Shown here piece after piece: positions 8,905-18,085 of a stretch of DNA of 37,372 nucleotides. This DNA comes from Planctomycetota bacterium (lineage in GTDB: Bacteria > Planctomycetota > Phycisphaerae > WQYP01), in NCBI GenBank assembly GCA_021847065.1, contig JAJZVR010000006.1, forward strand, positions 1-37,372. Reading direction: 5' to 3'. The first letter of the stretch is position 1; every line of letters starts with the position of its first letter. The notes beneath the pieces were generated by a model. That model ran no database searches, was not told the origin of the DNA, and was given only the letters and a program-made list of their open reading frames with translations. Position numbers and translations under genes: made by a program.

Positions 8905-11412
8905 CTATTTTAAAACCGCGTCAGCACTGGCTTCGTGGAGAAGGTTTCCAGTAAAAAGGATACGTGGTGGCTTGACATGGGGCCACGTGATGCGATAGGG
9001 AACGCCGGGATAGAGGTCGAAAAAATTATCCCCAAGAGGCTGCTCTCCATCCAAGTCGAGGCAAACGCCCCATACCAATGACGCACTTTCGAAAATGGCG
9101 TAACCATGATCCATCCGGACACTGATTTCGGGCTTCGCCCAATTCATCTCCTTGAATAATGGTCGGATCAGACGATTTCTCGCCAGCAATACGCCATTTT
9201 GCGTTAATATGGCAAATCCAATGCTGTCCCTTGGATTCGGCCAACTTGCCATTGGTAACAATGCCAGTGGCGTAGAGCTATTTGGAGGCAACACAACTGA
9301 TTCCTCACGACGCGAGGATGACTGGCCATCCAGAGAAAAGAAGCCGAAATCAAGCGTACCGGCAACCGGGGCGAGCGTGTCATTTATGCCGTATATAACC
9401 AATTGTTCTTCCCGGATCGCCAAGACGATGCTTATGGGCTGCAAGGCTCGCCGAACCGACCAGAACGCCGGCGTGCGCCGCAGATAATAGTCTACGATTG
9501 TCCAACTTCGAGTCGCCGGCCAGCAGTCGTTATACATCCAAAACACCGCCGCGGCGCTATCAAACATTCGGACGCGGAAATTTTCGCAATACTCCCGTAA
9601 GGCTTCACCGTGCAGCAGGCCTCCCCAGTAGGTGTATTCCTCAACGGAAAGATCGTTTATATTCTTGCCCAGCCAGAACTCAATGATTTGATCGGGACTG
9701 CTTGGTTCGGTCCAACTGTCCACGCCGTTGTCGTGTATTCGCCATGCAAAGTTGTGAATGGTTTGGTCGCGACCGAGGCAGGCGCGCATTGTCGGCAGGG
9801 CTGTTGGGCCAAGCATTCCGCCCTCCGATGCAAAACGGCACGTCAATTCGCGATACTTCCGGAAATCATTCTCCGAGAAGCCCACGTCCCAAGGGTGTTG
9901 ATCGCCTCTATCGTTGGCGTCTGGTGGAATCTCGGCAGATCCCGACCAGGGAGAACTGGGTTGATAGAACCGGCTGGAATCTTCCTGTTTCAGCAACTGT
10001 GGAAGCACCAGGTGAAAAAACGCGTAATCGGGGTAGACCACGCCGCGGTCATAATTCCATCGCCAATTTCCCATTTCTAGTTCGTTATTGCCGCACCAGA
10101 TAATCAAACTCGGGTGGCTTGCCAACCGCCGTATCTGATATATGGCCTCTCTTTTAGCGTTGTCGAAAAATTCCTGATCCTGCATTGGATACTTGGCGCA
10201 AGCATAAATGAATTCCTGCCATACGAGTATGCCATGGGAATCACATAATTCGTAGAAGTCTTCTGATTCATACAGGCCGCCACCCCAGACTCTCAGGAAA
10301 TTAAAGTTTGCTTCAATGGCGCGGTCTATCAATTGGACGTATCGATCTCGATCAATCCGCGCCAAGATCATATCCGCCGGCACGAAATTTGCGCCTTTGC
10401 AGAAAATCCTCTGTTTATTGATGGTGACAACACAATGTGTTCCAGATACGGGATGAACCGATTGGTCAATGTGAACATGGCGAAAGCCTATCCGTTTTGA
10501 CTTCTGGCCGACGAGCTTTGATCCGGTAGTCAGTCGGGCGCATAGCGTGTAATAATTTTGTTCACCATGTCCCCTGGGCCACCACAATGCGGGATTTTCG
10601 ACATGCAAAGTCAATTCAATACTTTGATGGCCCGGGAGAATTTGAACCTGCTGTGTGCTTGATGCGCCGGATTCCACTAGCTGCACATGAAGTTCACCGA
10701 CAACAGACTGTTCCACCAGTCCTTCGATGAACAATCGAACCCGAACCGAACCCCGCGATAAATCATCCGATAGTGTGGCCACGGGAACCAACTGATCGAT
10801 GCGCACCGGAGCATCCGTCATCTCAAGCCGAACCGCTCCAAATATGCCGACGTTTACCAGGCGGGGAGCCCAGTCCCAACCAAACTGGAATTGCGGTTTA
10901 CGCATCCAGTGCCGCTTATTCCACCGCGTATCGGCGTCGCCGTAATAGCCGATGGATGGCTTTTCCGCCATCTCCCACACGCCGCTATCCAAGTGGACGG
11001 TCAAAACATTGGTTCCGGAACGAAGTTTACCAGTTGTTTCAAGTCGGCAGGGATAAAATGTGTTCGTGTGTCGGCCGATCTCGTGCCCATTAAGTACGAT
11101 CCTCGCCGCCAGGTCCAGTCCCTCAAATACGAGCCAGGATTGGCTCGTGTGGGAACCGGCGGGAACCTCGAATTCGCGTCGATAGCTCCACAACATCTCC
11201 TCAACCCATCGCGCGGCCAGCACGTTAGTTCCCACACAAGGATCTTCAATCCATCCCGCTTTCCAGACGTCGAGATGGATTTCTCCAGGTACCTGCGCAT
11301 CGATATATCGCGATAAGTCCGTCCGATCCCGTTCCGCATATTCCTGTCGCCCGCGACGGCCATCATACCACCGTAGTTTCCATGTTCCGTTAAGATCAAT
11401 TATTTGCATCAT
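8905..11412 (-). CDS. GH2 beta-mannosidase
   Basis: 835-aa ORF: sugar-binding N-domain, RVWGGGLYESEDFYELCDSHGILVWQEFIYACAKYP and IIWCGNNELEMGNW (catalytic Asn-Glu) typical of beta-mannosidases. Confidence 0.93.
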   Translation of the reverse strand: MMQIIDLNGTWKLRWYDGRRGRQEYAERDRTDLSRYIDAQVPGEIHLDVWKAGWIEDPCVGTNVLAARWVEEMLWSYRREFEVPAGSHTSQSWLVFEGLDLAARIVLNGHEIGRHTNTFYPCRLETTGKLRSGTNVLTVHLDSGVWEMAEKPSIGYYGDADTRWNKRHWMRKPQFQFGWDWAPRLVNVGIFGAVRLEMTDAPVRIDQLVPVATLSDDLSRGSVRVRLFIEGLVEQSVVGELHVQLVESGASSTQQVQILPGHQSIELTLHVENPALWWPRGHGEQNYYTLCARLTTGSKLVGQKSKRIGFRHVHIDQSVHPVSGTHCVVTINKQRIFCKGANFVPADMILARIDRDRYVQLIDRAIEANFNFLRVWGGGLYESEDFYELCDSHGILVWQEFIYACAKYPMQDQEFFDNAKREAIYQIRRLASHPSLIIWCGNNELEMGNWRWNYDRGVVYPDYAFFHLVLPQLLKQEDSSRFYQPSSPWSGSAEIPPDANDRGDQHPWDVGFSENDFRKYRELTCRFASEGGMLGPTALPTMRACLGRDQTIHNFAWRIHDNGVDSWTEPSSPDQIIEFWLGKNINDLSVEEYTYWGGLLHGEALREYCENFRVRMFDSAAAVFWMYNDCWPATRSWTIVDYYLRRTPAFWSVRRALQPISIVLAIREEQLVIYGINDTLAPVAGTLDFGFFSLDGQSSSRREESVVLPPNSSTPLALLPMASWPNPRDSIGFAILTQNGVLLARNRLIRPLFKEMNWAKPEISVRMDHGYAIFESASLVWGVCLDLDGEQPLGDNFFDLYPGVPYRITWPHVKPPRILFTGNLLHEASADAVLK

Positions 11413-12158
11413 ATGTCACGCTGCCGCCAAAGAAATAATTTCCAAATAGTTCCGCATATTTTCACCGCAGGATCAAGGCCTGACAATACATTGGGTATCC
11501 TATCGATTCTCAAAATCAAATTACTGTCGATGCCCCGCCGTCCCCGCTGCCGATAACCGAAAAAGTACCAATCGGTTTCCCCTTGCTTGGGCCTGGGCCG
11601 AATCCAAGGGTGCGGTCCGTTGTTCATCAGCGGGGTCTGATCGTTGAGAAGGTACCAGCCGTCGCGCGAAAGCACGCCGTCGCCAAGCGGTTCCGGTCCT
11701 TGGCACTCATCCAGCGAAAGCCGTGTTCCTCCGAGATTACCCGTTTGCTTCAGGCCCGGATGCCACGTTTTCCATCGCGAACCGTCGCGAAAGGCAATTC
11801 GCAGATCATTGTCGGTTAACTGTTGGGCGCCAAGCCACGCAAGCCTTAGCCTTGAGGTGATGATGCGCAAAGCATGATTCGTGCGAAAAACCTTGAATTT
11901 AACGGGCCGAAAATGTCTGTGAATGGCAAAATATGAACGGTTATCAATGAAGTGATGCGCGGCGTCGAATTCGATCCGGATCAGGCTTGAGGTGATAACC
12001 GTAAATCGAGCATTACCTGCGGTAATTAGATTGCCCGCCCGCGCAATGGCCGCCCCTTGCCACGGCACCATGACGGCGAGCAAGGTGAAAACACCAAGGC
12101 AGAGCCGCCTTGATAGTGTAATCGGCTTGTTATTGCGCCGATGCCATTGCACGTTCAT
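11409..12158 (-). CDS. Truncated GH31 N-terminal domain protein (no catalytic barrel)
   Basis: Signal-like N-terminus then GNARFTVITSSLIRIEF...GGTRLSLDECQGPEPLGDGVLSRDGWYLLNDQ...DWYFFGY, the N-terminal region of GH31 enzymes; ends after 249 aa with unrelated tail; stop overlaps the GH2 ATG. Confidence 0.7.
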   Translation of the reverse strand: MNVQWHRRNNKPITLSRRLCLGVFTLLAVMVPWQGAAIARAGNLITAGNARFTVITSSLIRIEFDAAHHFIDNRSYFAIHRHFRPVKFKVFRTNHALRIITSRLRLAWLGAQQLTDNDLRIAFRDGSRWKTWHPGLKQTGNLGGTRLSLDECQGPEPLGDGVLSRDGWYLLNDQTPLMNNGPHPWIRPRPKQGETDWYFFGYRQRGRRGIDSNLILRIDRIPNVLSGLDPAVKICGTIWKLFLWRQRDI

Positions 12159-12367
12159 GATATTACTCCGCCTGCCGGTGACTCATAAATATGCCTGAAC
12201 CCAAACAAGTGAACCGCTGTCTTGTACCGTGCGTCCAAGCGCCGACACGATCAACCATGATCCGAGAATACTTCCGTGCACTTTCATCAACGATATTAAG
12301 GCAGATACCGTGCGTCACAAGCACCTCCATCATTAAGGTGAAATTTTATACCAATTTCGGAAATATT

Positions 12368-13837
12368 TCAAACACACGTCTGCAAACGTGTGCGGTGGGT
12401 CCGGCGGAGGCTGTCCGCCCAGTTCCGGCGGCCTGTTTTCTCCAGGCGCGCCAGGTAAGCTGGAAGCTCTCCATGCACATGTAATCCGCCACCCTCGGCA
12501 AGAACGGTCCACATGGGATCGATTCCGGTAACGGAGGTACGCATCATTTCGGCATGCCAGAATTTCAATATCTCGGCGGCGGAAGCGACGAGTTCCGGGT
12601 GGTTTGGCGCCAAGTCGTGCTGTTCATGCGGATCGGTCTTGACGTCGAAAAGCATGGCATCAGGATAGCCGTGAAAGGCGTCATGATATGTACGAATATA
12701 CAGATGGTCCTGGAAGCGGACACCCCGCTGGCAGGCCCACGCGCCTTGTGAAATAATAAGGGACTCACGGCCTTGCGACAGACCCTGACGCAAGGCCTCT
12801 GCAAAGCTCCGCGCATCCCAATTGCAGGGTGTCTGTTGTTGGATTAGTTCGGTGATAGTCGCGGCAATATCCACAAGGTAATGCAGCGCGTGGTCTTTAC
12901 GCCCGGAGGGAAGGCCCGGCCATCGCATGATTAACGGCACTCGGCATGTACAGTGGTCCGCAGTCTGATGATCGCCATAGACATTCAACTCGCCGAGATT
13001 CTCCCCATGATCCGCCGAGATTATTACCGCCGTATCATCAAGTATTTGCCGATCGGCCAAAGTATTGAGCAGCCGGCCGATCCATTCATCGGCGTAACGA
13101 ACGCCGCAGTCGTAGCCGTCAAACATCGCGCGCACATCATCCATGCCGGCCATGCGCGCCGGCTGACGCGGATACTGCGGATCCGGTTCAGGGCTGAAGC
13201 CATTGACCTCCTGGGCGGAATGCGGGCCGGCCATTTGCCAGTGTTCAGCGCGAATCATCTCGTTGAGCCACGCGGGTAATGGTGTATCGACAAAAGGATT
13301 TCCGAAATTCTCCGGCGTGCGATAAGGCGTGTGTGGATCCCACAGGTTGACATGCAGAAACCAGTTCTCGTGTTGACCATACCGCATGAGCCACCGGGTG
13401 GCATGCGGTATGATTTCATCGGCGCACTCAAGGCCGTTGGCGCCCGTATTGGTGATATCGTTGAAATTCGCGTACCAGTGCCATGCGGAATGACGCTCGC
13501 CAAATGGGCTTACCGTAGCAGTTCGATAACCAGCCTGGCGGAACAAACGCATCCAGTTGGTCCGCGCATAGTCGGAGGCGAATCCGCGACGGCTTCCCTC
13601 AGAAAATAATTCCGCCGCCGCTCCGCCATGGTTAATTATACCGTTGTGAATTCCAAACCGGCCGCTCCATAATGCCGTGCGGCTTGGCAGGCATGGCGCA
13701 TCGGACGTGTAGACGTTGTCAAAAATCACTCCTTGCCGGGCGATACGGTCTATATTTGGACTGGTGTGACGGTGGTAGCCATAGCACCCGAGGTGGTCCG
13801 GGCGCAGTGAGTCGATGTCAATGTAAAGAATTCGCAT
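12368..13837 (-). CDS. Type I (formylglycine) sulfatase
   Basis: 489-aa [39 protein letters not shown] and [17 protein letters not shown] (CxPSR activation motif), later ADHGENLGE. Confidence 0.92.
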   Translation of the reverse strand: MRILYIDIDSLRPDHLGCYGYHRHTSPNIDRIARQGVIFDNVYTSDAPCLPSRTALWSGRFGIHNGIINHGGAAAELFSEGSRRGFASDYARTNWMRLFRQAGYRTATVSPFGERHSAWHWYANFNDITNTGANGLECADEIIPHATRWLMRYGQHENWFLHVNLWDPHTPYRTPENFGNPFVDTPLPAWLNEMIRAEHWQMAGPHSAQEVNGFSPEPDPQYPRQPARMAGMDDVRAMFDGYDCGVRYADEWIGRLLNTLADRQILDDTAVIISADHGENLGELNVYGDHQTADHCTCRVPLIMRWPGLPSGRKDHALHYLVDIAATITELIQQQTPCNWDARSFAEALRQGLSQGRESLIISQGAWACQRGVRFQDHLYIRTYHDAFHGYPDAMLFDVKTDPHEQHDLAPNHPELVASAAEILKFWHAEMMRTSVTGIDPMWTVLAEGGGLHVHGELPAYLARLEKTGRRNWADSLRRTHRTRLQTCV

Positions 13838-13888
13838 TCATAACTTCCTCGTCAATGAGAACAACCCGCACATCAGCAAGACGCGCGG

Positions 13889-15319
13889 TCACGGAGTCTC
13901 CGGGGGAACGTAGTTGTCCGGCCCGCCAAGTCGCCGCCAACCGCGATATACCATGAGCATCAATACGGCTGCAGCAGCATATAAGACCGTGCATAGCGCG
14001 AAGATCATACGAAAGTTGTGCGCCCAGTCCATGAAGCTACCCAGCAGATAGCTGGTTACCACGAGGCTACCGTAACCCAGGACGTTAAGACCGGACGAGA
14101 ATTGACCGAATTTGTCGCCGGGGAACAGGAGCATCATCACGGCGATCCAACCGAGCATCCACCCGACGGTGGGCGGGATAATCAATACCGCATATATCAG
14201 CCAGGTGGTCTTGCTCTGCACACAGAAGTAGGCCAAACCGGTCAAAATAGCGCCGCTGAACAGGGAGGCTAATACGACGTGAAACGCGTTGAATTTCTCG
14301 CACAGGTAACCCATGGGAATATAGAGTACCGCCGAGGCCAGACTGCTCCAGGCAAAGACCTTGCCGATCGCGTCCGCGTCCAGGCCGAGGGTTTTCTCGC
14401 CAAAGAGCACCATAAAGGAAATCGCCGGCGAGGTTACCAGAATCATCAGTGTGAACGCGATGAAAAAGTTGCGGTACAAGGGGATGGAAAGGCATTCCAG
14501 GAAATATACGCCGTAGGTCTTAATGAAATTCTTCCGATTTTCGTGCGGCGGAGGGGGTGGATAACCGCCTTCCTTGACCCGCCAGCACATCAGGAGAAAC
14601 GAGACCATGTATACCAAGCCAATGCTCCAGAACAACACTTTTGGATACGCAACGACATATTGGAACAGCCAGAATTGCAGGACAAATGCGCCAAGCGTTC
14701 CGACCACGCGGAACCAGGCGAGAAACCGAGGCATCAGCGATTGCGGCACCACATCGCGCAGCAGAAAGTAATAACTGTTGACCAGCACCATATTGAAGAA
14801 ATGAAACATGACAACGAACACCGTTAGAACAGCCAGCACGGTGACCGTCAGCGAGACCGACAGTGGAAGTATTTTGTCCGCGTGCAGCCATGCTCCTATA
14901 TTGGGGGCGTATCCGATAAGCACCAGGGCGGTGACGGTAAGCGGCGTTGACCAGAGCAGGAAGGGGATGCGCCGCCCGATGCGGCTGCGATAACGATCAG
15001 TCCATATACTGATATTTGGCAGGAACAGCAGATTCACCATCCCCGCTGTGCCTCCGGTTACCACAGCGATGGTGGTGTCGTCGGCGTGGAGTCGCTGCAT
15101 GTACACCGGCATGAACATGAAGAATATCGTCTGAAAAAGCATCCAGCAGAAATCGCCCGCCAGCAACCACAGGAATAAAAAGACCAGTTGCCGGACCGTA
15201 TATTCCAGGGTACCAACGCGGTAAGTTTTCCCCGGCTTGCCACCGGTCTCGTCCGTGGGCCATTGTGATCCGCCATCTGCGGCCAGATTTGACGCGGATT
15301 CACCGATTTGTTCGGGCAT
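13889..15319 (-). CDS. MFS / GPH-type sugar transporter
   Basis: ORF listed to 15331; ATG 15319 is preceded by TTGGAGAAAATA. About 12 TM segments; FLPNISIWTDRYRSRIGRRIPFLLWSTP cytoplasmic-loop motif. Confidence 0.87.
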   Translation of the reverse strand: MPEQIGESASNLAADGGSQWPTDETGGKPGKTYRVGTLEYTVRQLVFLFLWLLAGDFCWMLFQTIFFMFMPVYMQRLHADDTTIAVVTGGTAGMVNLLFLPNISIWTDRYRSRIGRRIPFLLWSTPLTVTALVLIGYAPNIGAWLHADKILPLSVSLTVTVLAVLTVFVVMFHFFNMVLVNSYYFLLRDVVPQSLMPRFLAWFRVVGTLGAFVLQFWLFQYVVAYPKVLFWSIGLVYMVSFLLMCWRVKEGGYPPPPPHENRKNFIKTYGVYFLECLSIPLYRNFFIAFTLMILVTSPAISFMVLFGEKTLGLDADAIGKVFAWSSLASAVLYIPMGYLCEKFNAFHVVLASLFSGAILTGLAYFCVQSKTTWLIYAVLIIPPTVGWMLGWIAVMMLLFPGDKFGQFSSGLNVLGYGSLVVTSYLLGSFMDWAHNFRMIFALCTVLYAAAAVLMLMVYRGWRRLGGPDNYVPPETP

Positions 15320-15367
15320 TATTTTCTCCAAAATCCCGCCAATAGGTTAACGGCACCCGCCGGGGCG

Positions 15368-17914
15368 TCACGGCCGAGCCTTAAGACCGTATATCTGCAT
15401 TTCATAGATCGAATAACCCCATCCTGTGCCGCGCTGGATGCCGAGCATCCGCACATATCGCGCTCTGACCGGCCGGGGCAGCATAATTGTCGACACGCCA
15501 CCGGTGCCCGTGCTGGTATGGTACACGGTACGCCAGGAATCCGGTGCGCCAGGCGAGTTGGACACCTGAATCGCAAATTTCCTCGCATAGGCCGAGTTCC
15601 AGTAGATCACGATAGTCTGGATACGCTGCGACTTGCCGAGATTTACACATATCCACTGATGATCGCTGTATTGCGAACTCCAGCGCGTATGCATGTTGCC
15701 GTCAAATGCGTTTTCCGGCGGATACTTGCTGTTCTCCACCGAGGACGAAAAGGCGGGTTTCTTCAATGCCAAGTTCGGCCCCATGTCCGGCTGGGCCATC
15801 CAGAAGCGCATTGCCGCGATCTTGCTGCGCAGCCTCGTGACCTCCCGGGCCCGTGATGACTGGTCATGCCAGACGACCTGCTGATCGCCACAGATATTGA
15901 AATTCGTGGGGAAACCGCGGATGAGCTTTAAAAGCCGGACGTCGTTGGCGATTTCATCTTTTACCACGGGCGTGAATTGCCGGCGAATCACAGCGGAATC
16001 CAGCGGCCGCGCCCGGTTGCGGTGCAGTATGCCGATGCAGCGGATGTAGTTGTACTGCGAATGTAGAATCAGACCATACAGTGTGGTCCAGCGGTACATG
16101 GACTCAATACGCCCATGCACCTTTGTCGGCATCGGTTTGCTTAACAGCGGCTTGAGTTCGGAATCCGCCGCCAGTACGCGCGAAGCGACGTAACCGAAAT
16201 TCCTGGCAGCCGATTTGTGGAACTGGTAGGCGTCTTTCTGTTTCAGGCACCCGCGCGATGCCAGTGACCGCGGTGTCAATGGGAGGCGATAAGGGCCAAA
16301 TGCCGTGAAAACCGCCATCCGCTGAAACCAACTGTAAATATGTAATCCATTTTGATTGTAGGGCGGCATTTTATCCGGTGGCACGTATAACGGTGCTGTA
16401 GTCACTACGGCCTTGTCCAAACTGCCCCAGAACCGCAGTACCGCAGGTGCCAGCGTCTTTCCAAAATCCCGCTGTGCGACGGCCTCCAGGACGGGATCGG
16501 GATGGGCGGCGCTGAACGGGTGCTTTTGCCGCAGTCCGGCCTTGGTCGGTTGCCATATCATCCGGTCAATGACCTCCAGATTCGGCTGATAAACCCAGCC
16601 TTCGCAACCGGACCACCAGAGGGCGAAATTTCTCACCTTGTGGGAGTACAATTTCCATATCTTATATTGCGCAACAAACGGCAACGGGAAGCCTATGGTC
16701 GGGCTGATACTTTCACAGTCGCCTGAAGCCGAGACAAGGGAAATGTAGTTCGGCCCGTATACGCTGTGGCCGTCGGCCTTGACCGCCAAAGCCGCCTTGT
16801 TGTAGTTATTGAGCTTAATCAACCAATCATCGGCGTTGCCGTGCTCGTTGTAGATCAGTCCATAACCCCGACGGGCCAATGACAGCATGTAGCTCTCGGT
16901 ACTTCGATTTCCACCCAGATTCAGGTGCCACGGCCATAATGCCACGATGATATGTCTTTTCCCGGCGGCTTGTTTGATGATCCGCAGTACCCGGCGCACG
17001 GCTTGCCAGCGCGTATGGGAATACGGTTTGCCGCCGACGACTGATATGCTTTTGCGCCCGGGCGATCCGTTATAGTCGGCAAATACGCCGTAGACAATGG
17101 TCGTCCCCCGATGCTTGCGAAACAGCGTGCGGTAAGCGTGCAGATACAACGCCGCTCCGCGGGGATTAAACGGATCCACGACCTTGCGGTGTTTACTTGG
17201 CGAAACGTAGTAGATCGCTGAAGCATTCCTGGGATTCTTAAACCAAGCCGGATCCTTTGGCGGAAGTCGCTGCTCGATCATAAGTCCCAGGCCGTATTGC
17301 TTGCGCAGCCGATACGGGATGGGCGGCCCCATCTTCTCTCCCCACACAACATTGATATAGTGATGGGCGTAATAGGAGGCTTGATCCCGGTTCGTCCATC
17401 CCGGTGGCGGCGGCTGGCTGCGGCGGTTGTTGCCGATGCGATAGTAGAAGGCCGGGGCCTCCGCCTGATCCAGATTCCCAACCGACGCGGTGCGCAGGTC
17501 TTCAAACCGAAACACGCCGTCCATGGCTCCTTTCGGCGTTTCACCGACGATCCAGAAAATCCCGCCGCGACACACGAATTGATAGCTTTCCGGCGCATGA
17601 GCCTTGAGCTTGAACGGCGCGGATTTGGACTCGGCCGCAATCAAGGCATTATCCGCGGCAGTACCGATGATAATGGCATGGGATGCCGGTATTTTCGCGG
17701 AATCCGGCGATAATAATGCGCGATGGATTTCAATGTTGAAGCGGCGCTTCAGGAATCCGGTAAGATCGCGCGCAGCGGTTTGCTCCACGATATTGGAGCC
17801 GACAATGACTTTCCACAAATTTGTGATCCTAATCGGCGCGGCCATGGACTGATTAGCGAAGACCGTAAGGGAACAAAGGGCCAATAAACCGGCCACAACA
17901 CGTCTGATCATCAT
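15368..17914 (-). CDS. Secreted glycoside-hydrolase-like protein with DUF4838/GH20b-like N-domain and C-terminal F5/8 type C domain
   Basis: 848 aa; signal peptide; ARDLTGFLKRRFNIEI...HAIIIGTAADNALIA N-domain; C-terminal NLALKKPAFSSSVENSKYPPENAFDGNMHTRWSSQYSDHQWICVNLGKSQRIQTIVIYWNSAYARKFAIQVS discoidin-like domain. Confidence 0.8.
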   Translation of the reverse strand: MMIRRVVAGLLALCSLTVFANQSMAAPIRITNLWKVIVGSNIVEQTAARDLTGFLKRRFNIEIHRALLSPDSAKIPASHAIIIGTAADNALIAAESKSAPFKLKAHAPESYQFVCRGGIFWIVGETPKGAMDGVFRFEDLRTASVGNLDQAEAPAFYYRIGNNRRSQPPPPGWTNRDQASYYAHHYINVVWGEKMGPPIPYRLRKQYGLGLMIEQRLPPKDPAWFKNPRNASAIYYVSPSKHRKVVDPFNPRGAALYLHAYRTLFRKHRGTTIVYGVFADYNGSPGRKSISVVGGKPYSHTRWQAVRRVLRIIKQAAGKRHIIVALWPWHLNLGGNRSTESYMLSLARRGYGLIYNEHGNADDWLIKLNNYNKAALAVKADGHSVYGPNYISLVSASGDCESISPTIGFPLPFVAQYKIWKLYSHKVRNFALWWSGCEGWVYQPNLEVIDRMIWQPTKAGLRQKHPFSAAHPDPVLEAVAQRDFGKTLAPAVLRFWGSLDKAVVTTAPLYVPPDKMPPYNQNGLHIYSWFQRMAVFTAFGPYRLPLTPRSLASRGCLKQKDAYQFHKSAARNFGYVASRVLAADSELKPLLSKPMPTKVHGRIESMYRWTTLYGLILHSQYNYIRCIGILHRNRARPLDSAVIRRQFTPVVKDEIANDVRLLKLIRGFPTNFNICGDQQVVWHDQSSRAREVTRLRSKIAAMRFWMAQPDMGPNLALKKPAFSSSVENSKYPPENAFDGNMHTRWSSQYSDHQWICVNLGKSQRIQTIVIYWNSAYARKFAIQVSNSPGAPDSWRTVYHTSTGTGGVSTIMLPRPVRARYVRMLGIQRGTGWGYSIYEMQIYGLKARP

Positions 17915-17938
17915 TACGAAATCCTTAATACAACCAAC

Positions 17939-17953
17939 GGGAAATAATTTCCC
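17939..17953. promoter_or_regulatory. Perfect palindrome GGGAAATAATTTCCC, candidate operator
   Basis: 7-bp inverted arms around one base, 25 nt upstream of the start of the 848-aa gene at the head of the minus-strand gene run. Confidence 0.4.
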
Positions 17954-18085
17954 GATATCATTCTATCTTGTTTAGGGCCGGCGCATCTTTAACTTCGGGG
18001 TTTACGACTGCTATACCGGCCAAACGTCCGCGGGTTTCCACCGCGTGGATGCATGGATGCCGCAGAGTCATACTTGCTCCGGTCC

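Noticed and set aside
10773-11316. Plus-strand ORFs opposite the beta-mannosidase
   Set aside because: Shadow ORFs in a GC-rich gene; the opposite strand encodes a clear GH2 enzyme.
12159-12330. Short ~55-aa minus-strand ORF between sulfatase and GH31 fragment
   Set aside because: Open frame exists (MEVLVTHGICLNIVDESARKYSRIMVDRVG...) but no family or SD support strong enough to call.
14279-14827. 182-aa plus-strand ORF
   Set aside because: Antisense to the MFS transporter; charged, non-protein-like sequence.
15308-15856. 182-aa plus-strand ORF
   Set aside because: Antisense to the F5/8C domain and transporter start; no motif.
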